In this document: piece by piece, positions 8,020-14,814 of the stretch
Position numbering within the stretch: position 1 is the stretch's first letter
Layout: each line of letters starts with the position of its first letter
Assembly (NCBI GenBank): GCA_033761815.1
Contig: JANRMF010000089.1
Coordinates: 1-16,330, forward strand
Length of the DNA stretch: 16,330 nt
DNA from: JANRKH01 sp033761815
Lineage (GTDB): Bacteria > Pseudomonadota > Alphaproteobacteria > Rickettsiales > Rickettsiaceae
Direction: 5' to 3'
Notes under the pieces: model-generated
What the model was told of the DNA's origin: nothing
The model's database searches: none
The model's input: the letters and a program-made list of their open reading frames with translations, nothing else
Program-made: the position numbers and the translations under genes

Positions 8020-8045
8020 ATACTTGCCTTAAGGGGCTATGGCAA
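8017..8045 (-). promoter_or_regulatory. Promoter for rfbD-xerC
   Basis: Read on the minus strand: TTGCCA (+ positions 8040-8045), 17 bases, TATATT (8017-8022). This is a near-consensus sigma-70 promoter placed just before the AAGGAGG and ATG of rfbD. It overlaps the oppositely directed tmRNA promoter, and its -35 lies inside the tmRNA transcribed region. Confidence 0.6.
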
Positions 8046-8331
8046 TAAATGGCTTTATAGAATAGAAGAAGCGGACCCGGGGGCAGAGCCCGGCGTCTCC
8101 ACCACAAATAATATGGGGACGAATTAGGATCGACGTGCTTAGTAAAGGTTTAGCTTTTGCCCGGAGAGATACTGCCGGGGTTAGTTTAGTTGCAAAACTA
8201 AAATTACCTGAAGGATCAAATAAATATAAACGCAAACGACAATAATCGTTACGTAGCTTTAGCTGCTGCATAAGCAGGAGCGAGCTAAGCGGCTGGGGGC
8301 TTGCCGGGCAACAGAAAAGCCTCACTTAACT
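8026..8331 (+). ncRNA. ssrA: Circularly permuted two-piece tmRNA (SsrA)
   Basis: tmRNA rescues stalled ribosomes and tags the nascent peptide for proteolysis. Here the 3' (acceptor) part comes first. A T-arm CCGGG/CCCGG (8077-8081 with 8089-8093) with a 7-base loop is followed by CGTCTCC (8094-8100), discriminator A and CCA ending at 8104. After 10 bases the 5' (coding) part begins with GGGGACG at 8115, followed by AATTAGGATCGACG, the usual tmRNA D-region. GGGGACG pairs with CGTCTCC over 7 bp, with G-U at the third pair, the alanine identity element. P2 is suggested by GCTT/AAGC and TAAAG/CTTTA. The pseudoknot-1 region holds CCCGG/CCGGG (8160-8164, 8175-8179). The resume codon GCA is at 8232, and a hairpin encloses the tag stop, like P5. 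The acceptor 5' end (8029-8036) can pair with 8321-8329, which fixes the approximate ends. No terminator is evident. The outer ends are estimates to within a few bases. Confidence 0.93.
8232..8273 (+). other. tmRNA proteolysis-tag reading frame
   Basis: The frame reads GCA AAC GAC AAT AAT CGT ... GCA TAA, giving ANDNNRYVALAAA followed by a stop. The AND(N) start and the small hydrophobic ALAAA-type end are classic SsrA-tag features recognised by ClpXP-type proteases. The bases just before GCA keep the U at -5, A at -4 and C at -1 found before the E. coli resume codon. This is a tag, not a free-standing gene. Confidence 0.92.
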
Positions 8332-8356
8332 CCAATGATAATCTAAAAAATATACC

Positions 8357-10468
8357 CTACATATTAAGAGTTTTTAACCCTAAAGTAGCAGAAAAGGATC
8401 TATTTTTGATAATGCCCCTAATCGGATCGCTAGTATAGTTATTTTTGATCCGCGCTGATAATGCAACGCAGTCTAGAGAATATGTAAATCCCATACCGTC
8501 ACTTAGCTTTCTTGGATGATGCTTTTTAGAAAAATTGAGCCTGAGCTCACCAAAAACAGAAAGATTATCATCTACTTTGAATGTAATTTGTGTGAAATTT
8601 TGCCTAATTGCATCGCTTTCGAGAGTTTCATGAGGTTCTTTGCTTTGGTAAAATTTCTTCAAATCTCGCAAAAAGGTTAGGTTATTTTGAAAGGTGAGTC
8701 TATCTAAATATAGGTAAGTTACAACCTCATCCCTTATGGATCTGAAATCTCTCGATCTTCTCTGAAACCGGTAGTAAATTTCAAAATTATCTAGCCAGGA
8801 ATATGAGATTTTACCTACATAATTACTTTTAGATCCAAGTCCATCATTTTCTGATCTGAGTAATTGACCCAAAAATCCGCCAATAGCCCAGTTCTCAGAT
8901 ATGAGATAGTTATTCACTCCGTAACTCAGTCTTGTGCCGTATTCTCTATAATCAACACCGCTAAATCTTGATTTGCTGAATATATTATTCTCATTTAACT
9001 CCATATTTGCGGAGTCTATCAAATTATGCCTATTGCTATTTCCTGGCTTTTTTACGCCCGTTACGATGCTTATTTGCGGCTCTACAATAAAAGTCGCCTT
9101 TTGGCCATAATGGGCAATAGGTAACTTGCCTATCATTTGTATCTCAGGTGTATTTTTACTGATTAATTTATCTTTAATTAGAAATGTTTTTTGCTTAACC
9201 CTATCAACTTTATAAAGATCAAAGTAATTGGAGAGGGAAATATTGCCGTAAGCTCCAAATTCGCTATTAAAGCTTTTGCTTAGATTTAGCTCCAGGCTAT
9301 TTCGTGAGATATTTTTTCTAGAGGGCTCATTATACTGAATAAATTGCTCCTTGGCCGACAATGCCCATCCATTATCAAAATTAACATCCCTTTTATATAA
9401 AAGGCTTGGTAATATTAAGGGATCAACTGATTTTTTATCCTCATGTCTGAGTCCTTGATATTTTTGAATATCGCCCTGAAAATAACCATCATCATAGATT
9501 TCATATAAATATAGGTTTGATTTAAGATATGACCTATAATCTTGATAATAATTTTTTAGATAAGATTTATCTGATACTTGCTCATATCTGTAGCCATAAT
9601 GAATTGAATTATAGTTATATTTTCCAGCGACATTAATATGGAACCTATCTTTATTTTTAAAAGCATTATCTTTTCCTTTACGACCCTTTGCAAAGCTGCC
9701 AATAATTTGGTAGTCTCCATTTTCTTGTAAATGCCTGAATTCTAGCTCATGAATGAAAATTTTACTCCCAATTCTTGGTGTGTAAGTGGCATCCATATTC
9801 GGATAAAGATATAAATATATAGGAACCCTTAATGAGCCCTTATATATTGATGGTTTCAATAGTCCAGACTTTGGATCAGCGTCGCCTAGCGGGTGGGAAA
9901 AAAAAGGCAGAAAGAAGATTTTGCGACCGGCAAAAGCAAAACTCGCATTTTTGTAACTTACACTTTTTTCTTTGAAATTAACATGCGTCTCTTTCGAATT
10001 TATTTGCCATAATGGCTTGTTATTTATACAAATTTTGCAGGGCGAAAATGCCCCATCGTAAATATCTATATTATCGTTGAATGTTCCAGCAGCCTTCTTT
10101 GCGACTATTAAATCTGAATCATTAAGCTTCAATTTTATCCCCTTAGCCAAAAATCTACCCCTTGCCTGACTGACAAAGAGAGAGTTTGCTTGGAATTTTT
10201 GAGATGGGCTCTCAACGTAAACCCCCTTATTCATAAGGAGTCTTTGATTTATAAAATCAATGTAAGCACGCTCGCTCTTCATGAAATAATTGTCACTCAG
10301 AGCGCGAACATTTCCGGATGCTTCAAGGAAGCTCATCTCGGAATGGTAGTAAACACTATCTGCCTTGATAAAATTTTTCTCAAGAGAAAACGGAACTCCT
10401 GCAGACGCCGAATCAACAAGCAATAAAGGAGAAAAAAGAGATATACAGAGGGCCAGGAAAAATCTCAT
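8357..10468 (-). CDS. lptD: LPS assembly outer-membrane protein LptD
   Basis: 703 aa from the ATG at 10468; a TTG one codon upstream is an unlikely alternative. LptD is the beta-barrel that, with LptE, inserts LPS into the outer leaflet of the outer membrane. A signal peptide (MRFFLALCISLFSPLLLVDSASA, cut about after residue 23) is followed by the OstA/LptA-like periplasmic domain (~30-150) with its repeated strand pattern (FLEASGNVRAL, ...MNKGVYVE). The SPCKICINNKPLWQI segment follows (Cys at about 144 and 147), then PFFSHPLGDADPKSGLLKPS, typical of LptD, and a long barrel with alternating aromatic strands to the C-terminus. Only one further Cys is seen, near the C-terminus (YSLDCVAL), whereas E. 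coli has two pairs. The ribosome binding site is weak. It converges with the tmRNA gene. Confidence 0.9.
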   Translation of the reverse strand: MRFFLALCISLFSPLLLVDSASAGVPFSLEKNFIKADSVYYHSEMSFLEASGNVRALSDNYFMKSERAYIDFINQRLLMNKGVYVESPSQKFQANSLFVSQARGRFLAKGIKLKLNDSDLIVAKKAAGTFNDNIDIYDGAFSPCKICINNKPLWQINSKETHVNFKEKSVSYKNASFAFAGRKIFFLPFFSHPLGDADPKSGLLKPSIYKGSLRVPIYLYLYPNMDATYTPRIGSKIFIHELEFRHLQENGDYQIIGSFAKGRKGKDNAFKNKDRFHINVAGKYNYNSIHYGYRYEQVSDKSYLKNYYQDYRSYLKSNLYLYEIYDDGYFQGDIQKYQGLRHEDKKSVDPLILPSLLYKRDVNFDNGWALSAKEQFIQYNEPSRKNISRNSLELNLSKSFNSEFGAYGNISLSNYFDLYKVDRVKQKTFLIKDKLISKNTPEIQMIGKLPIAHYGQKATFIVEPQISIVTGVKKPGNSNRHNLIDSANMELNENNIFSKSRFSGVDYREYGTRLSYGVNNYLISENWAIGGFLGQLLRSENDGLGSKSNYVGKISYSWLDNFEIYYRFQRRSRDFRSIRDEVVTYLYLDRLTFQNNLTFLRDLKKFYQSKEPHETLESDAIRQNFTQITFKVDDNLSVFGELRLNFSKKHHPRKLSDGMGFTYSLDCVALSARIKNNYTSDPIRGIIKNRSFSATLGLKTLNM

Positions 10469-10496
10469 CAAGAATTTAAATTATAGTTTTGTAAGG

Positions 10497-10526
10497 ATTA
10501 TAACGCATAAATATAGCATTTCGCAA
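10497..10526 (-). promoter_or_regulatory. Likely lptD promoter
   Basis: On the minus strand TTGCGA (+ 10521-10526), 18 bases, then a perfect TATAAT (+ 10497-10502), placing the transcript start about 20-25 bases before the lptD ATG. The -35 is embedded in TTTTTGCGAAA, a motif also found twice upstream of rimP. A second TATAAT (10480-10485) lies nearer the gene but has no good -35. Confidence 0.5.
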
Positions 10527-10528
10527 AA

Positions 10529-10628
10529 ATTATATAGTCAGAGCTAAAATAAATCAGGCTGACGTTGCGGCTTGGAATTGGGCTACCCAGAATTCTTGCA
10601 TACTATAATAGATTTAAAAAATAATAGA
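10529..10628. other. Short intergenic segment between the transporter and lptD, with a GC-richer island
   Basis: Between the transporter stop and the lptD promoter lies a GC-richer patch (10558-10600) unlike its AT-rich flanks. On the minus strand it contains a 15-codon ORF (10601 to 10554), MQEFWVAQFQAATSA, with no ribosome binding site. GGGTAGCCC sits in a small GAAT/ATTC-bracketed inverted repeat. No T-run follows on either strand, so it is not a plain terminator. Nothing else identifiable. Confidence 0.3.
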
Positions 10629-11876
10629 TTATGCCCTATCTACTTGTTTTTTCATTAAAGTCATAACTAAAAGAAACATAATAGCTGTCGCCATTATATA
10701 AAAAGATGCTGCGTAGTATAGATCAGTTGCAACCACAAGCCACGTCGAAATAATAGGGGAAGTGCCACCAAAAACCGCGATTCCAAGATTATAACTAAAC
10801 GCCACCCCAGAAAACCTATCTTCTGGCTTAAATAATGAAATGACAAATATATAAGCAGAGCCAGACATTGCTGCCGCCATCATAGAAAGAGACGTTAAAG
10901 AAAACAACCTTAGCGCAAAAATATCTGAAGACATTCCTATCAGTACAGGGGTTGCAAAAAATATCACGGAAATAACTGCAAATTTCATAACAACAACTTT
11001 TCCAATTTTATCTACAATCATCCCTGCTATAGGAATTCCGATCATTAAAACAAAAGACGCATAAGTTGAGTAGCATAAAGAAATAGTGGTATCATAATGC
11101 ATTATGTCTCTGTAAAAGACATTTACATAGCTTTTAACCATATAAAAAATACTACTAGTAAAGCCCGCCACGCAAAAAGTTAGAAACATAGATCTCCAGG
11201 AATTTTTGATAACATGGATAAAAGGAGCCTTCAAAGTTCTTTTTTTCTCGTGAAGATTCTCAAAAATTGGAGTCTCAGAGACTCTTAATCTCAGATAGAA
11301 TCCAAGAAGCCCCATAAAACCGCCAAGAATAAAAGCAAATCGCCATGCATATTTAACCCCTGGAAAAAGTTGATTGATCAGAATCCCAATAAAAGAAGCG
11401 ATAATAGTGCCAGCTATATTTGACCCATGAACAAGGCCAGTCACAAAGCCAGGTCTAAGATTATTTTGATGCTCCAAAACAAAAATAGCAGCACCAGTGC
11501 CCTCTCCGCTTATGCATAAACCCTGCAAAAGCCTGAAAATAATAAGCAGCAAAGGTGCGCAATATCCAATTTCAGAGTAAGTCGGAATTAAACCCATGGC
11601 AAAAGTGGGAATTGTCATACCAAGTACTGAAAAAATCAAGGACATTCTCCTGCCATATCTATCGCCAATATAACCAAATAATATGCCTCCTATTGGTCTT
11701 GTTATAAAGCCAATAGCAAACACAGCAAGACTTTGCAGAGTTTGAGCAAATTCAGAAGTTTCGGGAAAAAAGTTTTTACCGATAATGCTATAAAATACGA
11801 GATAGACAGTGAAGTCGTAATACTCTAGAATGTTTCCGGTTATGGCGGAAAAAAACACAAACTTTTTTTGGTTCAT
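10629..11876 (-). CDS. MFS transporter, metabolite:H+ symporter (ProP-like) family
   Basis: 415 aa with about 12 hydrophobic segments throughout, so an inner-membrane protein. The N-terminus GNILEYYDFTVYLVF, then RPIGGILFGYIGDRYGRR (60-77, the TM2-3 loop signature of the major facilitator superfamily), RLLQGLCISGEGTGAA (~114-129) and the late FSYNLGIAVFGGTSPIIS segment are all typical of the MHS family that includes ProP, KgtP and CitA. Rickettsiales carry several ProP-like paralogues. The substrate (proline/betaine, dicarboxylate or other) cannot be told from the sequence. The ATG lacks a clear Shine-Dalgarno. It is divergent from gpsA, and a TATAAT at 11926-11931 on the minus strand could serve it, though no good -35 is present. 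Confidence 0.85.
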   Translation of the reverse strand: MNQKKFVFFSAITGNILEYYDFTVYLVFYSIIGKNFFPETSEFAQTLQSLAVFAIGFITRPIGGILFGYIGDRYGRRMSLIFSVLGMTIPTFAMGLIPTYSEIGYCAPLLLIIFRLLQGLCISGEGTGAAIFVLEHQNNLRPGFVTGLVHGSNIAGTIIASFIGILINQLFPGVKYAWRFAFILGGFMGLLGFYLRLRVSETPIFENLHEKKRTLKAPFIHVIKNSWRSMFLTFCVAGFTSSIFYMVKSYVNVFYRDIMHYDTTISLCYSTYASFVLMIGIPIAGMIVDKIGKVVVMKFAVISVIFFATPVLIGMSSDIFALRLFSLTSLSMMAAAMSGSAYIFVISLFKPEDRFSGVAFSYNLGIAVFGGTSPIISTWLVVATDLYYAASFYIMATAIMFLLVMTLMKKQVDRA

Positions 11877-11914
11877 TTATTTTGGTCAGTAAAAGGTTGA
11901 AGGCATTTTTTGTT

Positions 11915-11942
11915 TTGACGTCGCTATTATAAACAATATATT
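11915..11942 (+). promoter_or_regulatory. Promoter for gpsA-dapB-queD
   Basis: TTGACG (11915-11920), 16 bases, TATATT (11937-11942); start expected near 11949, about 36 bases before the gpsA ATG. A minus-strand TATAAT for the divergent transporter lies within its spacer (11926-11931), so the two promoters probably overlap. Confidence 0.5.
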
Positions 11943-11984
11943 TAATTTGTGAATCAAATTTTGAATTCTAGGATAATCCATAAT

Positions 11985-12896
11985 ATGAAGATTGTACAAA
12001 TCGTCGGAGCGGGGGCTTGGGGCTCCGCGCTCTCAATAGCTTTGTCGAAGAAGCACAAAGTTACTCTTGTCACCCAAAACAAACACAAAATAACAAAATT
12101 ACAAAATGAGAGGGTGAATGATGCGATTCCGGGGGCAATTATTCCAGGCGAGATAATAATTCAAGATCATCTTGCACCCAGCGCTGATTATACCATAATT
12201 TCTGTCACAACTAATGCCATAGCGCAAATTATTCAAAAAAATTTGCAATATTTCAGGAGTCAGCCAAATATTATCATATCATCCAAAGGAATGGACCCAG
12301 AAAGCGGAAAATTATTAAGCGAGATTCTTGAGTATGAAAAAATTGACCCTCTTTTCCTGGCGGGCCCTAACTTTGCGATAGAAATAGCAAAAAAACAAAA
12401 AGCCTCGGCAAATATTGCTGCAAAAAATTACGCAAGAGCAATCACTGCGGCCAGCGAGCTTTCATGTGAGACCCTTGAACTTCTCCCTCTGAGAGATTAT
12501 ATAACAATGCAGATTTGTGGTTGCTATAAAAATATACTCTCTATTTACTGCGGATATATTATTGAAAAAGGCCTTGGAAATAATTTTAGAGCAAAAATTT
12601 GCACAGACGCAATTTTAGAGTTAATGGAAATTTGCAAACATATAGGGTGCGACCCTGGCGACGTCCTTTCATATTCTGGAATTGGCGATATAATGCTTTC
12701 CTGTTTTTCAGATCAGTCAAGAAATTTTCAATTTGGTCAAATTATTGCGCGCGGGGAGGTTATGCCTCGCAAAATCTCAATTGAAGGTATAAGCGCAGCT
12801 AGATTACTTTATGAAAAATGCGAATCCTTAAATCAAAAGCCCCAAATTCTATCGGGCATATATAATCTGATCTTAAATTACAGCAAAGGACAATAG
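11985..12896 (+). CDS. gpsA: Glycerol-3-phosphate dehydrogenase [NAD(P)+]
   Basis: 303 aa from the ATG at 11985, which has AGGATA upstream and starts directly with the nucleotide-binding strand (MKIVQIVGAGAWGSAL). A GTG at 11949 would add 12 unconserved residues. GpsA reduces dihydroxyacetone phosphate to sn-glycerol-3-phosphate for phospholipid synthesis. Visible motifs are GxGxxG (8-13), SSKG (99-102), GPNFAIE (127-133), the catalytic lysine in YKN (K182), and SGIGDIMLSCFSDQSRNFQFG (231-251), the substrate-binding signature. It is shorter than the E. coli protein (339 aa), mostly at the C-terminus, but no key residue is missing. It is first in a unit with dapB one base downstream. Confidence 0.93.
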   Translation: MKIVQIVGAGAWGSALSIALSKKHKVTLVTQNKHKITKLQNERVNDAIPGAIIPGEIIIQDHLAPSADYTIISVTTNAIAQIIQKNLQYFRSQPNIIISSKGMDPESGKLLSEILEYEKIDPLFLAGPNFAIEIAKKQKASANIAAKNYARAITAASELSCETLELLPLRDYITMQICGCYKNILSIYCGYIIEKGLGNNFRAKICTDAILELMEICKHIGCDPGDVLSYSGIGDIMLSCFSDQSRNFQFGQIIARGEVMPRKISIEGISAARLLYEKCESLNQKPQILSGIYNLILNYSKGQ

Positions 12897-12897
12897 A

Positions 12898-13611
12898 ATG
12901 ATACTCGGTATTTACGGATATGGCAAAATGGGGGGAGCAATAGAAAATTTATACTCATCTAAAAAAGAGATTTCTGAGATAGTGATTTTTGAAGAAGGGG
13001 GAGATCTTGAGGGATTTTGTCTGAAGGCTGATTTAATAGTAGATTTTAGCACAAGAGAGGGGTCTTCTGCGTTGCTAACTCACCTAGTTGAGAATAGCTA
13101 TAAAACAAAGGCTATTTTAATTGGTACAACTGCCCTTTCCCCGGGGGAACATGACCTGATAAAAACTTTGGCACAAAATCATTCTATTATGAGCGCGCCT
13201 AATGTGAGTTTTGGGGCGAATTTAATTGCAAATATTTCAAAAAAAATAGCAAAAATACTTAGTGATGCTTATGATATTGATATAGTAGAATCACACCATA
13301 GACACAAGATAGACAGCCCATCAGGTACAGCCCTTATGATTGCCTCTTCAATCAAAGAAGAAGTACAGGCTGATATTGAAGCAAATATTGCACTCCCAAG
13401 GGAAAATAAGTCAATTAGGGTTAATTCTATTAGAGCCGGAAGCATCACAGGAAAGCATGAAGTTATTTTCACCGGCCCTTATGACTCTATTTCCATTACT
13501 CATACAATGAATGATAGAAATTTGCTAGCAAGTAGTGCTCTTGACGCTATTTTATGGCTTGCAACTCAAAAGCCGGGACTTTATTCAATTAATAATATGT
13601 TTGGACTATAA
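12898..13611 (+). CDS. dapB: 4-hydroxy-tetrahydrodipicolinate reductase
   Basis: 237 aa, short compared with ~270 in E. coli, as is common in reduced genomes. DapB makes tetrahydrodipicolinate in the diaminopimelate pathway, feeding peptidoglycan and lysine. The N-terminal nucleotide-binding motif is GIYGYGKMGGAI (4-15); VDFSTREG (48-55) and IGTTALS (75-81) are the usual loops. The catalytic/substrate motif ESHHRHKIDSPSGTA (131-145) contains the expected His (H133) and Lys (K137). RAGSITGKHEVIF (179-191) and ITHTMNDRNLLASSAL (200-215) complete the family pattern. It begins one base after the gpsA stop and its TAA shares one base with the queD ATG, so the three genes are probably co-transcribed and co-translated. 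Confidence 0.94.
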   Translation: MILGIYGYGKMGGAIENLYSSKKEISEIVIFEEGGDLEGFCLKADLIVDFSTREGSSALLTHLVENSYKTKAILIGTTALSPGEHDLIKTLAQNHSIMSAPNVSFGANLIANISKKIAKILSDAYDIDIVESHHRHKIDSPSGTALMIASSIKEEVQADIEANIALPRENKSIRVNSIRAGSITGKHEVIFTGPYDSISITHTMNDRNLLASSALDAILWLATQKPGLYSINNMFGL

Positions 13612-14030
13612 TGATATTTATTACAAGAAAAGTAGAGTTTGACGCAGCGCACAGGGTAATTGGCCATGAAAATAAATGCAAATACCTACACGGGCATAGA
13701 TATGTTCTGGAAGTGTCATTTTCTGCAAAAGAACTTGATGATCTTGGAAGGGTGATAGATTTCGGAGCGGTGAAAGAGGTTATAAAAAAATGGATAGATG
13801 ATAATTTGGATCATACTACCATACTCTCAAAAAAAGATATAGAGCTTGGCGAAGATATATCAAAGCACACTCAGCAAAAAATCTACTATTTAGATGTAAA
13901 CCCAACTGCTGAAAATATAGCTATACATCTAAAAAATGATATTTTCCCAAGTTTATTTCCAGATTCCGTATTAATTCACAAAATAAAATTATATGAAACA
14001 CCAAATTGTTCTGTGGAATTTGAGTCTTAA
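13611..14030 (+). CDS. queD: 6-carboxytetrahydropterin synthase (QueD)
   Basis: 139 aa, normal for a bacterial QueD. The enzyme converts dihydroneopterin triphosphate to 6-carboxy-5,6,7,8-tetrahydropterin in the pathway to the queuosine tRNA base. Zinc ligands are H14 (FDAAHRV), H27 and H29 in CKYLHGH, with the catalytic Cys at C23, so the CxxxHGH form typical of QueD rather than PTPS-III is present. Further family motifs are RVIDFGAVK, NLDHTTIL (catalytic Asp/His pair), NPTAENIA and the C-terminal ETPNCSVEF. It is last of the gpsA-dapB-queD unit. Downstream, an AAGGCGCCTT palindrome followed by a T-run (14076-14096) might end transcription, but the hairpin is poor. Confidence 0.92.
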   Translation: MIFITRKVEFDAAHRVIGHENKCKYLHGHRYVLEVSFSAKELDDLGRVIDFGAVKEVIKKWIDDNLDHTTILSKKDIELGEDISKHTQQKIYYLDVNPTAENIAIHLKNDIFPSLFPDSVLIHKIKLYETPNCSVEFES

Positions 14031-14050
14031 ATAAATGCTAAAATTAAAAG

Positions 14051-14115
14051 CTGGACAGTTCAATAATACTAAGCAAAGGCGCCTTGGTTCTTTTTTCAAA
14101 AACCATTAGACAATG
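14051..14115 (+). repeat. Dispersed repeat copy A
   Basis: This starts CTGGACAGTTCAATAAT and runs through AGCAA, a GC-rich hexamer, a T6 run, AAACCA and ACAATG. The same order with similar spacing recurs at 14559-14625 (65 and 67 bases, clearly related by eye). Lies just after queD. Confidence 0.55.
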
Positions 14116-14122
14116 CCCGCAA

Positions 14123-14133
14123 TAGATTATTGA
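14123..14133 (-). repeat. Inverted copy of the repeat core (D)
   Basis: TAGATTATTGA on the + strand is the exact inverse of TCAATAATCTA. Together with copy A it brackets a ~90-base segment (14051-14140), which could therefore be a small inverted-repeat element. Confidence 0.4.
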
Positions 14134-14151
14134 GCCGGCCCTTAGTGAATA

Positions 14152-14466
14152 TTAATTGACATCACCATGCTGATTAGATTGAGCATCATTATGGCCACTT
14201 AACTTTCTAGTATCCAAATCGATGTCTTCAACTACCGGGGTTAAAATTCCCTCCGGATCATTTTGATTTATGCCAGAACCAAGATCTATACCAGGATATC
14301 TACTAGGTGGATTAAAACCGAAAAACTTATCATCAAATGGGTGCATCTGATCTGGGTCTGTATTAACGTCTATTGTTTTTTGTTGAGATTTTTTATACAT
14401 CGTCAGCATTTTATCGTTGCCACTACCAAAATATTTGGCATTGTTTGATTTTTTATTATTAAACAT
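14152..14466 (-). CDS. Small acidic hypothetical protein
   Basis: 104 aa, no family recognised. It has a short basic N-terminus (MFNNKKSNNAKYFGSG), then a hydrophilic region rich in D, N, G, P and S with no membrane segment or signal peptide, probably largely disordered. In favour of a real gene: a TTTGCA-N17-TATAGT promoter on the minus strand (14526-14531 and 14503-14508), a second TATAAT at 14476-14481, no stop in 104 codons of low-GC DNA, and a protein-like composition. Against: no Shine-Dalgarno, and it sits in a decaying, repeat-bearing region. It could be a lineage-specific secreted or effector-type protein, but nothing in the sequence shows that. Confidence 0.4.
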   Translation of the reverse strand: MFNNKKSNNAKYFGSGNDKMLTMYKKSQQKTIDVNTDPDQMHPFDDKFFGFNPPSRYPGIDLGSGINQNDPEGILTPVVEDIDLDTRKLSGHNDAQSNQHGDVN

Positions 14467-14814
14467 TTTTTTTATATTATAAATTAAAATTTATGAATTG
14501 ATACTATAAACATAAAAATGATTTATGCAAATATTATTTCATATAGTTAGCGAAAAAACTGACCAGTTCAATAATCTATAGCAAGATTGTATAGCGCTTT
14601 TTTGCAGAAACCAAAAAATACAATGTAGTTTATGACTAAATACACTAGAATGATCCAGTGACAGGGTCAAAATAAAAAAGGGGCAGAAAAAATTGCAGCG
14701 AAAAATCTCCCGAAAACTTACATATCCTAACCTTACATTCCCAAGATTAACCTCTCATTGATCCAGGCGAAAAAGTCACCTATAACCAACTGTGTAGAGC
14801 TTTTTCCAGTAAGT
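14467..14814. other. Gene-poor, repeat-bearing intergenic stretch
   Basis: No intact gene seen. It holds the promoter of the small acidic ORF (14503-14531), repeat copy B (14559-14625), and on the minus strand an open stretch (about 14826 down to a TAA at 14733-14735) reading LTGKSSTQLVIGDFFAWINERLI and LGM. That stretch may be the detached C-terminus of the neighbouring pseudogene, since it lies in the same frame as that gene's first segment. Confidence 0.4.
14559..14625 (+). repeat. Dispersed repeat copy B
   Basis: Begins CTGACCAGTTCAATAATCTA and continues AGCAAG, AGCGC, T6, AGAAACCA, ACAATG, parallel to copy A at 14051-14115. Both start with CTG-two bases-CAG (GA in A, AC in B). Confidence 0.55.

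Noticed and set aside
8029..8325. 98-codon minus-strand ORF between rfbD and lptD
   Set aside because: It lies exactly over the permuted tmRNA gene; its Cys/Pro/Leu-rich product is the reverse complement of conserved RNA structure, and it has no family resemblance.
11949..11984. GTG-initiated extension of GpsA
   Set aside because: It falls at the predicted transcription start, and GpsA normally begins directly with the nucleotide-binding strand, as from the ATG at 11985.
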